From Bacillota bacterium (GTDB lineage Bacteria; Bacillota; Proteinivoracia; UBA4975): a DNA stretch of 23,582 nt. Where the stretch lies: assembly GCA_012727415.1 (NCBI GenBank), contig JAAYHI010000081.1, positions 1 to 23,582 of the forward strand. The letters run 5' to 3'. How positions within the stretch are numbered: position 1 is the first letter of the stretch; each line of letters opens with the position of its first letter. Made by a program: the position numbers and the translations under genes. The notes beneath the pieces are model-generated. The model saw nothing but the letters and a program-made list of their open reading frames with translations, made no database searches and was not told the origin of the DNA. Shown piece after piece: positions 1 to 7,325 of the stretch.

Positions 1-84
1 GAACTTAAGACTCTGGGAATGGGTCGGAGCTTTCCTGGGAAGCCCGTTCGGGGCCAGTACTTTTCCGCCCTTAGAGCATCGTGA
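1..84 (+). CDS. possible 3' end of an unidentified gene (partial)
   Basis: Frame 1 is open from the window edge to a TGA at 82-84 and would give a 27-residue basic tail ending in FSALRAS. I do not recognise a family. It would converge on the TusA-like gene, whose stop codon is at 113-115. The stretch between the two stops (85-112) has no clear hairpin terminator. It could equally be non-coding sequence, because 27 open codons can occur by chance; the upstream flank would decide. Confidence 0.22.
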   Translation, partial: ELKTLGMGRSFPGKPVRGQYFSALRAS

Positions 85-112
85 GTGGACGGAAAGAGAA
101 TTAAGATCTTCC

Positions 113-328
113 TCAAGCTTTGGTCAGCTCGAGAATATATACTCCCTCTTCAGCGCAGGGCTTTTGGCAGACATTTAAGCCGCAGCTTTTTGCCATGCGG
201 GTAACATTTTCCAGAGGAGCGCCAAAGCTGACAGATACCTTCAGGGGAAGGTGTCCAGCATCGATTTCTTTTTTTACCTGAATACAGGGGTGAGGGCAAC
301 CGAGACCAGTGACATCGATTTCAAACAT
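113..328 (-). CDS. TusA/SirA-family sulfur carrier-like protein
   Basis: A 71-residue protein with the TusA fold signature near the N-terminus: GLGCPHP, with Cys11 followed by Pro12 and Pro14. In the family this cysteine carries a persulfide (or selenium) for transfer. Extra cysteines at 15, 49, 54 and 58 are unusual for so short a protein. The length matches stand-alone TusA; the DsrE-like C-terminal half of YedF is absent. The ATG has a strong AGGAGG site that overlaps the stop codon of the upstream transporter gene, so the two genes are almost certainly one transcript and translationally coupled. TusA-like proteins next to YedE transporters are a known pair in selenium and sulfur metabolism. 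The exact substrate is an inference from this pairing. Confidence 0.88.
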   Translation of the reverse strand: MFEIDVTGLGCPHPCIQVKKEIDAGHLPLKVSVSFGAPLENVTRMAKSCGLNVCQKPCAEEGVYILELTKA

Positions 329-339
329 TTAATTTCCTC

Positions 340-1389
340 CTAACTTTTAGCTTTGCCGCCCAGGCGGTGACCAAAGCCGATTATTGCAAGAATAACTAGG
401 GAGACAATGACTGCCACCCGGCCATTGGTACCAAGCCCTGCCGCCGAGGCTGCCAGGCCGAAGTTGTGGGCAAAAGCTGCGCCAAGGACCATGCCGATTA
501 CCGTCAGGACTGCGTCGGTGTCTCCTTCGCCAGCGAGGATCAACTGCCGCAGAGGGCAGCCGCCTGCCAGGACGGCGGCAAATCCTACTACCGACATGCC
601 GAGGAAGTTCCACAGATGCTGAGTGTGAGCAATAGGTTGCTCAGCAAAGCCGAGATTGAATTTGCCCAGTATAAGGTTTCCTGCCAGAGCGGCGACAAAG
701 ATTCCCACAAAGCCCCAGAGCAAATGAAGATCCTTGATGAGGAAGGTGTCGCGAAGACCGCCTGCCATGCACAGGCGAGAGCGCTGGGCCAGGGCTCCCA
801 CAACTAAGCCGACAGCCAGGGAGATTAATACCGGCGCAGCCATGGAGCCAGGGCCGGATTCGCTAAAGCGGATAAAATCTGGTTTCAGCAGTAAAGCGGC
901 CAACAGACCGAAGAGAATAACGGGGTAGACAAAACCATTGATTTTTGGCTGCGCTGTGGCGCGGCCGGGGTTGAAGCCGGATTTCAAGGCGGCAATTCCC
1001 ACCAGGATGCCGGCAATAAAACCAAAGAGGCCAATAAGTGCATTGAGGTCTCCTGCTGCCAGGCGCAATACCATGCGCAGCGGGCAACCCAGGAAGGCAA
1101 GGGCGCCAATCATCATCAAAAAGCCCAGGACAAAGCGGCGGAGAGGGTTGGCTCCTCCGCGGACCTTGAACTCCCGCCGGGCCAAGGCAATGATCATTGC
1201 CCCCAGGCCTAAGCCAATGATTTCCGGGCGCAAGTACTGAACGACTCCAGCCTGGTGCAAGCCAAGACCGCCGGCAATGTCCCGTAAGAAACAGGCAATG
1301 CAGAAGCCCATGTTGGCGGGATTGCCCAGGGCGGTAAGGAGTATTGCCGCTGCGCCGACCACTAAGCCGACAATAATTATCAGAACCAT
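340..1389 (-). CDS. yedE: YeeE/YedE-family membrane transporter (putative selenium/sulfur uptake)
   Basis: A 349-residue polytopic membrane protein with about ten hydrophobic segments. It is built as two halves, each carrying a GCPLR motif (residues 101-105 and 277-281). Each half also has a conserved cysteine region upstream (Cys30/Cys33 and Cys207). This internal duplication and the pore-lining cysteines are hallmarks of the YeeE/YedE family, which imports thiosulfate in characterised members. YedE members paired with TusA-like genes are predicted to act in selenium metabolism. I chose the ATG at 1389 because AGGAGG lies seven bases upstream. A longer frame from 1431 would add 14 residues with no ribosome site. 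The gene is followed without a gap by the TusA-like gene. Confidence 0.87.
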   Translation of the reverse strand: MVLIIIVGLVVGAAAILLTALGNPANMGFCIACFLRDIAGGLGLHQAGVVQYLRPEIIGLGLGAMIIALARREFKVRGGANPLRRFVLGFLMMIGALAFLGCPLRMVLRLAAGDLNALIGLFGFIAGILVGIAALKSGFNPGRATAQPKINGFVYPVILFGLLAALLLKPDFIRFSESGPGSMAAPVLISLAVGLVVGALAQRSRLCMAGGLRDTFLIKDLHLLWGFVGIFVAALAGNLILGKFNLGFAEQPIAHTQHLWNFLGMSVVGFAAVLAGGCPLRQLILAGEGDTDAVLTVIGMVLGAAFAHNFGLAASAAGLGTNGRVAVIVSLVILAIIGFGHRLGGKAKS

Positions 1390-1517
1390 TCTTTCGCCTC
1401 CTATTAGTAGTACATAGGTATTATACATCAAAGGAGTTTATTGCTGCTATCAAATTAGCTTATAAATTCCGGGGGAACTATAAGCTCCAGGTATAGACCG
1501 GGCCACTGAGGGACAAC

Positions 1518-1548
1518 AAAGACTCCTCACCAGAAATGAGGAGTCTTT
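1518..1548. terminator. bidirectional hairpin terminator
   Basis: A perfect 12-bp stem, AAAGACTCCTCA pairing with TGAGGAGTCTTT around the loop CCAGAAA. It lies downstream of the small minus-strand gene ending at 1576 and upstream of yedE, so it most likely ends the former. The T-run is short on both strands. Confidence 0.6.
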
Positions 1549-1575
1549 TGATTTACAATTTCCTTAGGCCCGGTG

Positions 1576-1863
1576 TTATTGGCCATTTATCTGCCTCTCC
1601 TCCTCCAGAGGGTAGCGCAGGGTGGCGTCCATAACAATCCAGTCTCCCTCTTCCCAGCCCCTGACCATGCCGACCATTCCCTGTTCTTCGTCCTTGGCCA
1701 GCAAGTATTCCCGAACAAAGAGCTGGGCAGTATCCTGAAAGTCGCCGCCGCCATAGGAAAGTATATGCTGGTAATACTCTTCCCTGGGCACCCGCAGCTG
1801 TCGGTGGACAACCCGCACATTCTCCTGAGGAGCAGATTCCTGAACCATGTCGAAGATATCCAT
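1576..1863 (-). CDS. hypothetical protein, 95 aa
   Basis: I do not recognise this protein. It is 95 residues, acidic and soluble in appearance, with no membrane segment or signal peptide. The middle has an aromatic stretch (EEYYQHILSYGGGDF), and the C-terminal half reads like beta strands (WEEGDWIVMDATLRYP). The start is supported by AAAGGTGATG ending four bases before the ATG. The competing 110-residue frame at 1587-1919 lacks such a site. The gene stands alone: its 3' side has a hairpin terminator at 1518-1548, and its 5' side borders an ABC transporter remnant. Confidence 0.62.
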   Translation of the reverse strand: MDIFDMVQESAPQENVRVVHRQLRVPREEYYQHILSYGGGDFQDTAQLFVREYLLAKDEEQGMVGMVRGWEEGDWIVMDATLRYPLEEERQINGQ

Positions 1864-1873
1864 GTCATCACCT

Positions 1874-2029
1874 TTAGCTTAGTATTCCCCAAGGGATGAA
1901 TCCTAGCAAAATTTCGCATAATCGCCCATCGGCGTCGGCTTTAGCCTGCCGAGGTCTGACGTTATATAATCTTGCAGCATACATCAGGTTCTCATAGGCA
2001 GACAATTTCTTAATAAAGGCGGCATCCAC
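1874..2029 (-). pseudogene. remnant of an ABC transporter ATP-binding protein
   Basis: The minus-strand translation contains KLSAYENLMYAARLYNV. It matches the conserved segment just after the Q-loop of ABC-2 type exporters' ATPases (typically 'LTvrENLlffArLYgv'). A helical AKADADGRLCEILLGF follows, like the usual region leading to the signature motif. Walker A, the signature motif and Walker B are all missing, the frame stops at 1874-1876, and there is no start codon with a ribosome site. It is therefore a fragment of roughly 45 recognisable residues. It abuts a permease fragment on the opposite strand at about 2030-2040. The family call rests on one conserved segment. Confidence 0.55.
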
Positions 2030-2039
2030 AGCCCGGGCA

Positions 2040-2192
2040 GCGCTGCTGGATGGGGCCAGCCTCAGCGAGCTGGGGCCGGAATTGCTGCGCTTGGGCCTAA
2101 TTGGCATTGCCTTGATTCCTCTGGGGCTGTTCATCTTCTCCTTGGGCGAGTGCTACGCCATGCGCACCGGAAAACTCAAGCGCAATGGTTAA
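2040..2192 (+). pseudogene. C-terminal remnant of an ABC-2 type permease
   Basis: The plus strand encodes ALLDGASLSELGPELLRLG, then a hydrophobic helix (LIGIALIPLGLFIFSLG), and ends YAMRTGKLKRNG with TAA at 2190-2192. A last membrane helix followed by a short basic tail ending GKLKR.G is typical of ABC-2 permeases of drug or daunorubicin-type exporters. No start or upstream portion is present: about 50 residues survive of an expected 250 or so. A strong terminator follows at once, consistent with the original end of an operon. With the oppositely oriented ATPase fragment, it marks a deletion plus inversion. Confidence 0.5.
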
Positions 2193-2229
2193 TAAAAATA
2201 CCCGACCTGCAGAGGCGGGTATTTTTATT
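2191..2229. terminator. strong bidirectional hairpin terminator
   Basis: A perfect 14-bp stem (AATAAAAATACCCG with CGGGTATTTTTATT) around an 11-base loop. It overlaps the stop codon of the permease remnant. The A-run and T-run flanks make it work in either direction. Confidence 0.8.
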
Positions 2230-2271
2230 GGAATAATGGTATTATTAAGGGCAATAAACATCTGTGGCAGG

Positions 2272-2299
2272 TTCATAAATTCCTTATTCTGCATACTAT
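2272..2299 (+). promoter_or_regulatory. possible sigma-A promoter of pgeF
   Basis: TTCATA at 2272-2277 and TACTAT at 2294-2299 with a 16-bp spacer, 41 bases before the pgeF start. Both boxes are imperfect, so this is a weak call. Confidence 0.3.
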
Positions 2300-2339
2300 A
2301 AGAGATAGCAGGTAACAAGCATACGGGGAGGTAGAGGCA

Positions 2340-3083
2340 ATGGATTCCGTGCAATGCTACTCCTTTAACCTGGGACCCTTGAAATGCCTGTTCACCACCA
2401 AGGCGGCGGGTAATTTTACCTTTGCCCGGGCCTGCAGGGAGGATGTCCTTGGCAATTACCGGGGTCTGGAGCAGGCAACTGGAATTCCTTTGGATCGAAT
2501 TGTCCGGGTTCACCTGGATAACGGCACCCGGGTAGTGCGGGTGGGAGAAGAAGATGGCGGCAAAGGGGTTATCAGGGAGCTTGGGCATCTGTATAGGGCC
2601 GATGCATTGTATACCAATGTCCCCGGTTTGCATATCGGCATTACTACGGCGGACTGCTTTCCTTTGATCCTTCATGATCCCGAAAAAAAAGCAGTGGGCC
2701 TGGCCCACTGCGGCTGGCGGGGAATTGTCGGCAGGCTGGAACAAAAGCTCCTGGCCGCCATGGCGGGGGATTTTGGCACCTCCCCGAAGGATGTGGTGGT
2801 GGTTATCGGCCCCGGCATCAGGGAGTGCTGCTACCGCCAGCATGATGACGGCCTGAAAAGGGCCTTTGCTGACTATTCCAGCCTTAACCTGGTGCGGGAA
2901 TTGCCCGACGCCACATATAAAATTGACATTGCCCTGGCGCTGCGGGCAAACCTGGCAGCCCTCGGCGTAACTAAAATCATTGACACCAAGCTTTGCACCG
3001 GCTGCAATGAGGAGTTTTTCTCCGCCCGCAAGGAAGGCTTCACCACCGGCCGTTCCCTGGCCCTGGCAGCGATTAAATATTGA
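2340..3083 (+). CDS. pgeF: peptidoglycan editing factor PgeF / YfiH-YlmD laccase-domain protein
   Basis: A 247-residue cytosolic protein of the multicopper-oxidase-like YfiH family. It shows the family motifs in order: VRVHLDNGTRV (His58), RADALYT (87-92), TADCFPL (Cys106), AHCGWRG (His123), IGPGIRECCY (157-165) and FFSARKEGFTTGR (226-238). His58, Cys106 and His123 are the expected zinc-binding trio. Family members have been reported to act on purine nucleosides and, in E. coli, to remove wrongly incorporated residues from peptidoglycan precursors; which activity applies here is unknown. GGGGAGG precedes the ATG. Length is normal for the family. The gene stands alone, between a strong terminator upstream and a terminator at its end. 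Confidence 0.92.
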   Translation: MDSVQCYSFNLGPLKCLFTTKAAGNFTFARACREDVLGNYRGLEQATGIPLDRIVRVHLDNGTRVVRVGEEDGGKGVIRELGHLYRADALYTNVPGLHIGITTADCFPLILHDPEKKAVGLAHCGWRGIVGRLEQKLLAAMAGDFGTSPKDVVVVIGPGIRECCYRQHDDGLKRAFADYSSLNLVRELPDATYKIDIALALRANLAALGVTKIIDTKLCTGCNEEFFSARKEGFTTGRSLALAAIKY

Positions 3084-3085
3084 GT

Positions 3086-3110
3086 ATAGGGGATACCCCC
3101 TATTTTTTTT
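3086..3110 (+). terminator. terminator of pgeF
   Basis: ATAGGGG pairs with CCCCTAT around a 4-base loop and runs into eight T residues. It starts three bases after the pgeF stop codon. Its 3' arm and T-tract overlap the last codons and stop of the convergent topB gene. Confidence 0.8.
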
Positions 3111-5181
3111 CTTCCAAAGCAGCCCTTAAGGCATCTCCTAAGCTGGAAGAAAGGGGAGCCTGCTGCTGATATTTTTTTATATTGGCATCCCTGGATTTTC
3201 TCCCTCTTTTTTCGTCAGCGTCCAGCTTTTCAATGACATTGCAGGGCTTACACTGAAAGAATTTGCCTGCTTTGCCCTGGCGCAGCACCATTTTTTTGTG
3301 ACATTGGGGACAGCGGCGGTTGGTGAGCTGTATGTTATCCCGGTATCTGTATCCGCAGTCTCTGTCGGGGCAGACCAGCATCACTCCTTGCTTGCCCTTG
3401 CGCTCCAGGAGAAATTCACCACACTGGGGACAGCGGCTGCGGATGGCATTGTGGTGCTTATACGTTGCGGTACTGCCTGCCACCTCGGTGACCATTTTCT
3501 CTGCCTGGCGGCGGATGCCCTGGAGGAAACGGACTTTATCTCCCTGCCCCCGGGCGATGGCCTCCAGTTCCCGCTCCCATTTGGCTGTCAGTTCCGGTGA
3601 GCTTAGCTCCTCAGGGACGAGTTCCAGCAACTGGGTCCCTTTGCCGGTGGGTATCAACTGGTTGCCTTTGCGTTGGATGGCCTCGGTCTGCAGAAGTTTC
3701 TCTATAATATCGGCTCTGGTGGCAGGAGTGCCGAGATTATGTTTTTCCATAACCGTCAGCAAGGTGGCTTCGGTATAGCGTGGAGGCGGCTGGGTTAGTC
3801 CCTTTTTTAAGACGCAGGATTTTACCCGCACTTGCTGCCCCTTTTCCAGGAGGGGCAGTTTGTTTCCTTCTTCAGGGTTTGCGTCATAAACCTGTTTCCA
3901 GCCATTGTCTTTCACCTGGCGCCCTTTGGCCAGAAACTCTTCTCCCTCCACCAGGGCGATGGCTTCAACTTCCTGATATCTGCAAGGAGAGTAGAAGAGA
4001 GAGATATAGCGACGGGCGATGAGATCAAAGAGCTTTATTTCGTCGGCCGACAATCCGGGCAAGAACGGTCTTTCCCCAGTGGGGATGATGGCATGATGGT
4101 CGGTGACTTTGCTGTCGTCAATTACCTGCTTTCCCGGGGACCAGGGCCTGGTCAAGAGGGGCTTAACCAGCTGGGCGTAGGGGCCAACGGCAATGGCCGC
4201 CAGTCTCTCTTTCAGGGTGCTGACAAGATCTGAAGACAGGTAGCGGGAATCTGTGCGGGGATAGGTCACCAACTTGTGCCGTTCATAGAGAATTTGGAGG
4301 ATGGTGGCAGTTTGTTTGGCGGAGAAACCGTATTTTTTGTTGGCATCCCGCTGCAATTCCGTTAAGTCGTACGCCAGAGGATGGGGTTCAATACTTTCCT
4401 TGCTCTTGACATGGGAGATGCTGCCGGTTTTGTCCCTAACTTTGGCAGCGATATCTTCAGCTTGTTCCCTGTTAAAGAAGCGGGTTTCCCCGGTTTTGCC
4501 CCACTGCCCCCGGAAGAGGCCAAAGTCTGCTTCCACTGTCCAATAGGCAACGGGCTTGAACTCCCCGATTTCCCTTTCCCTTTGCACCAGGGCGGACAAT
4601 GTCGGCGTCTGCACCCTGCCTGCAGACAGCTGGGCATTATACTTGCAGGTCAGGGCCCTGGTGACGTTGAGGCCGATGAGCCAGTCGGCCTCTGCCCGGC
4701 AGACTGCAGAATGATAGAGGTTGTCATAATTGTTCCCTGGGTGCAGGTTGGCAAAGCCTTCTTTGATAGCTTTGTCCGTTTGTGAGGATATCCACAGCCG
4801 TCGGAAGGGTTTGCGCCACCGGGCCAGTTCCATTATCCAGCGGGCTACAAGCTCGCCCTCCCTGCCGGCATCGGTGGCAATGATGAGCTCCGAGAGGTCA
4901 TTCCTTTTCATCAGGGCTTGTATGGCTCGGAATTGATGCGCCGTCTGGCGGATTACTTTCAGGCGCATCCTCCCGGGGAGAATGGGCAGGTCCTCCAGCT
5001 TCCAGGTGCTGTACTTTTTATCGTAGTCTTCAGGTTCGGCCAGCTCCACCAGGTGCCCCAGGGCCCAGGTGATTACATGCCGGGGACCTTCAAAATAGGA
5101 TTTATGCTTATTGGCACAGCCCAGTACCCGGGCAAATTCCCGGGCAACCCCGGGCTTTTCTGCCAGGACTAAAGATTTCAT
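3100..5181 (-). CDS. topB: DNA topoisomerase III (type IA)
   Basis: A 693-residue type IA topoisomerase, which relaxes and decatenates DNA by passing a strand through a transient 5'-phosphotyrosyl break. The TOPRIM domain starts with LAEKP (Glu8) and has DAGREGE at 104-110. SAGRVQTPTL (186-195) and LGTPATRADII (483-493) are conserved blocks. The catalytic tyrosine is Tyr307 in VTYPRTDSRYL. Two zinc ribbons form the C-terminus: Cys584/587/604/609 and Cys624/627/644/647. A lysine-rich tail follows. Length is normal for TopB. AAGGAGG lies eight bases before the ATG. It is a single gene, convergent with pgeF and divergent from the YibE/F gene. No mobile-element genes surround it, so it looks like a chromosomal copy. 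Confidence 0.96.
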   Translation of the reverse strand: MKSLVLAEKPGVAREFARVLGCANKHKSYFEGPRHVITWALGHLVELAEPEDYDKKYSTWKLEDLPILPGRMRLKVIRQTAHQFRAIQALMKRNDLSELIIATDAGREGELVARWIMELARWRKPFRRLWISSQTDKAIKEGFANLHPGNNYDNLYHSAVCRAEADWLIGLNVTRALTCKYNAQLSAGRVQTPTLSALVQREREIGEFKPVAYWTVEADFGLFRGQWGKTGETRFFNREQAEDIAAKVRDKTGSISHVKSKESIEPHPLAYDLTELQRDANKKYGFSAKQTATILQILYERHKLVTYPRTDSRYLSSDLVSTLKERLAAIAVGPYAQLVKPLLTRPWSPGKQVIDDSKVTDHHAIIPTGERPFLPGLSADEIKLFDLIARRYISLFYSPCRYQEVEAIALVEGEEFLAKGRQVKDNGWKQVYDANPEEGNKLPLLEKGQQVRVKSCVLKKGLTQPPPRYTEATLLTVMEKHNLGTPATRADIIEKLLQTEAIQRKGNQLIPTGKGTQLLELVPEELSSPELTAKWERELEAIARGQGDKVRFLQGIRRQAEKMVTEVAGSTATYKHHNAIRSRCPQCGEFLLERKGKQGVMLVCPDRDCGYRYRDNIQLTNRRCPQCHKKMVLRQGKAGKFFQCKPCNVIEKLDADEKRGRKSRDANIKKYQQQAPLSSSLGDALRAALEEKK

Positions 5182-5284
5182 GTTAAAACCTCCTTGCTGC
5201 TGGTTGTTAAGATTATATCACAGAGCAGTTTCCTAAAAAGCATCTAGTTGAGGAAGGAAAAGCTAAAAACATATTGAATTATAC

Positions 5285-5290
5285 TATAAT
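5285..5290 (+). promoter_or_regulatory. likely -10 box of the YibE/F gene
   Basis: A perfect TATAAT lies 23 bases before the preferred GTG start, in an AT-rich stretch between divergent genes. I see no good -35 box at 16-18 bp, so the promoter may be weak or activator-dependent. Confidence 0.4.
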
Positions 5291-5312
5291 TCCTCTTTGA
5301 AGGAGAGTGCCT

Positions 5313-6461
5313 GTGAAAAGATACATCGATGTGCTTACCTGCGGCGTAATCCTGGCCCTGGCAGTGGCAGCAGTGCTGTTTGCCAGAAATGTTTTTGATA
5401 ATACACCCTTAAAAACCAGGGAAATCGGCTTTGAAAGGGCAAGGGTGCTGGAAATCACTGCGGAAAACCTCCAGGAGGACCCCGCCTTGCCGGGGCTGTA
5501 CATAGGCTACCAGGAAATTCATGTTGAAATCCTCACAGGAGAATTTAAAGGGAATGTCTATCCCCTGCGCAATCCCCTAGGGAGAACCTATAATGTGCGC
5601 GTTGAAGATGACATGGAGATTATCGTCAGCATATACGCAGACAGAAGTGAAGCAGAGAGCGTCAAGGTTTACAGCTATAAGCGCAGTCAAGTCACCTGGT
5701 GGCTGCTGGCGATATTTGTGCTGGCGGTTATCGCCGTCAGCAGGCTCAAGGGGCTCAAATCTTTGCTGGCCCTGGGCCTGACCGGCATCGCCATAATCTG
5801 TTTCTTGGTGCCCGCGGTGCTGCGGGGATTTGACCCCATTGGCGCAGCAATTATTACGGCGATATTTTCCATTACCGCAGGGTTTTACGTCCTCAACGGC
5901 TGGAGCAAGAAGACCTTCGCGGCCATACTGGGCACAGCTGCGGGTGTAATCATTGCCGGAACAATCTCTTATCTGGCAGGGAAAGCCGCATATTTATCAG
6001 GGTTAACAATGGAAAACTCTGAACAACTGATGTACGTAGCTGAGGCAACGGGCTTAAAACTGCATGGACTGATGTTTGCAGCTATTCTCATTGCCTCCCT
6101 GGGGGCAATAATGGATGTCGGGATGGGCATTGCTTCTTCGGTGGCTGAGGTCCGCAGGGTAAATGTCAGGCTGAGCGCAAGGGAACTGTTTATTGCGGGC
6201 AACAATGTGGGCAAAGATCTCATCGGCACCATGACCAATACTCTGATTCTGGCCTTTACCGGCGGTTTGTTGACCCTTTTCCTCTTAATTGCAGCCTATG
6301 GACTGTCTTACAACCAGGTGAGCAATATGGATCTGCTCTCGGTAGAGGTTATTCAGGCCCTTGCAGGGAGCATAGGAATAGTATTGACTGCGCCAATAAC
6401 TTCCTTGCTGGCAGCTCTTTTGTTAAGTGCCGGCAGCAGTCGAAGGGAAAGGAGGGATTAA
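5313..6461 (+). CDS. YibE/F-family membrane protein
   Basis: A 382-residue membrane protein of the YibE/F family. An N-terminal membrane helix (about residues 7-25) is followed by a soluble domain of about 100 residues (27-126) rich in beta strands. About seven more membrane segments follow (129-143, 149-169, 175-194, 201-222, 250-275 and two near the C-terminus). The conserved core HGLMFAAILIASLGAIMDVG (251-270) is characteristic of the family. The function is not established; transport has been proposed. I chose GTG at 5313 because AGGAG at 5301-5305 is seven bases away. A GTG at 5307 is almost inside the ribosome site. Many Bacillota have a second YibE/F gene next door; here the next gene is the large surface protein. 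Confidence 0.9.
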   Translation: MKRYIDVLTCGVILALAVAAVLFARNVFDNTPLKTREIGFERARVLEITAENLQEDPALPGLYIGYQEIHVEILTGEFKGNVYPLRNPLGRTYNVRVEDDMEIIVSIYADRSEAESVKVYSYKRSQVTWWLLAIFVLAVIAVSRLKGLKSLLALGLTGIAIICFLVPAVLRGFDPIGAAIITAIFSITAGFYVLNGWSKKTFAAILGTAAGVIIAGTISYLAGKAAYLSGLTMENSEQLMYVAEATGLKLHGLMFAAILIASLGAIMDVGMGIASSVAEVRRVNVRLSARELFIAGNNVGKDLIGTMTNTLILAFTGGLLTLFLLIAAYGLSYNQVSNMDLLSVEVIQALAGSIGIVLTAPITSLLAALLLSAGSSRRERRD

Positions 6462-6574
6462 TGAAGGTGTTCCCACTGATAGTTAATACCAATAATATTT
6501 CAAGGAGGGATAACCATGATAGGACGCAGGTCCAGGCTCAGTATTTTGTTGGCAATTACCCTGATTTTATCTAA
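6461..6574 (+). CDS. possible 37-aa leader ORF
   Basis: An ATG overlaps the YibE/F stop codon by one base (TAATG) and has an excellent GGAGGG site five bases upstream. The frame runs 37 codons to TAA at 6572-6574, passing through the ribosome site and the first 20 codons of the surface-protein gene. The product (MKVFPLIVNTNN...) resembles nothing I know. It may be a coupling leader, a relic of a lost second YibE/F gene, or chance. It is weakly supported beyond the good ribosome site. Confidence 0.25.
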   Translation: MKVFPLIVNTNNISRRDNHDRTQVQAQYFVGNYPDFI

Positions 6575-7292
6575 TATTCCCTGGCTGGTCGTTGCAGGGG
6601 AGGGCATCCCTCATTTTGCCGACTTGCGCAATGGCAGTTTTGAGGAGTGGACTGATGACATTCCTGACTACTGGAACGGCAGCATAACAAATATTCCTCT
6701 ATCCGGAGTTGCCAGGTATACTGACAGTGCTCATTCCGGCAGCTCTTCCCTTCAGCTCATCAATACCTCAGGTACAGGACGGCGCTTTACCACCCAGGGC
6801 TACCAGATTTATTCCGGGGTGGAATATACCGTCTCCTATTGGGTGAGGGGTAAAGGAGATATTCGGGTTCGCTACCACGACGGAGACTATAAGGATATTG
6901 GCGGTACCGCATATTACAGCATAGATTCGGCTGAATGGACGAATATCGAAGTATCCTTTACTGCTGATACCACTTACAGTGACACCCAGCTGATTCTCTT
7001 TGTCCGCAATACTGATGCCGCCAGGGATCATTTGCAGGTCGATGATGTGCAAATAACATACGTGGGGGAAATACCGGACCCGGAGGACCCGGAACCGGAA
7101 AAGGAATACATCACTTCCCTGCAAAACAAGAGCTTTGAGATATGGAGCGATGGCAAACCAGAGGCCTGGGTGGGAGCGGCCACAAATTTTGCCGCTTCGA
7201 GAATATTGCCCTATACCGCTGACTCTCACACCGGGTCAAGGGCGGTGCAGTTGGTCAATACCGGAACTTCACATAATCGCTTTACCAGCTAA
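6516..7292 (+). CDS. N-terminal part of a large secreted modular protein, ended by an in-frame TAA
   Basis: A 258-residue product that begins with a signal peptide (MIGRRSR, then a hydrophobic stretch to about WLVVA-GEG, residues 1-28). It continues with a carbohydrate-binding-like jelly-roll repeat (about 37-186: NGSFEEW ... YTVSYWVRGKGDIR ... RDHLQVDDVQI). A Pro/Glu linker and the first third of a second copy follow. The frame stops at TAA 7290-7292 in the middle of the second repeat. The same frame continues to 12458, and codon 259 aligns with a glutamine in repeat 1 (FTTQGY versus FTS-stop-AY). The simplest reading is a CAA-to-TAA nonsense change in a 1,980-residue protein. AAGGAGGG precedes the ATG. 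As written, this fragment would be secreted but lack the wall anchor. Confidence 0.8.
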   Translation: MIGRRSRLSILLAITLILSNIPWLVVAGEGIPHFADLRNGSFEEWTDDIPDYWNGSITNIPLSGVARYTDSAHSGSSSLQLINTSGTGRRFTTQGYQIYSGVEYTVSYWVRGKGDIRVRYHDGDYKDIGGTAYYSIDSAEWTNIEVSFTADTTYSDTQLILFVRNTDAARDHLQVDDVQITYVGEIPDPEDPEPEKEYITSLQNKSFEIWSDGKPEAWVGAATNFAASRILPYTADSHTGSRAVQLVNTGTSHNRFTS

Positions 7293-7325
7293 GCCTATTC
7301 CATAGAAGCCAACACAGAATATACC

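Noticed and set aside
1..112. A structured RNA at the left edge
   Set aside because: I could not find conserved tRNA, SRP, 6S or tmRNA features, nor a convincing hairpin plus T-run. Too little sequence is present to decide.
1587..1919. A 110-codon alternative frame over the small hypothetical gene
   Set aside because: It lacks the ribosome site that the 1576-1863 frame has, and its composition (Arg, Ser, Thr and Trp rich) is typical of an out-of-frame reading.
2097..2843. A 248-codon minus-strand frame opposite pgeF
   Set aside because: pgeF on the plus strand has all family motifs. The antisense frame has no ribosome site and no family likeness.
3100..5181. topB as a marker of an integrated plasmid or conjugative element
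   Set aside because: No relaxase, integrase, att repeats or transfer genes are near. The flanks are ordinary housekeeping-type genes.
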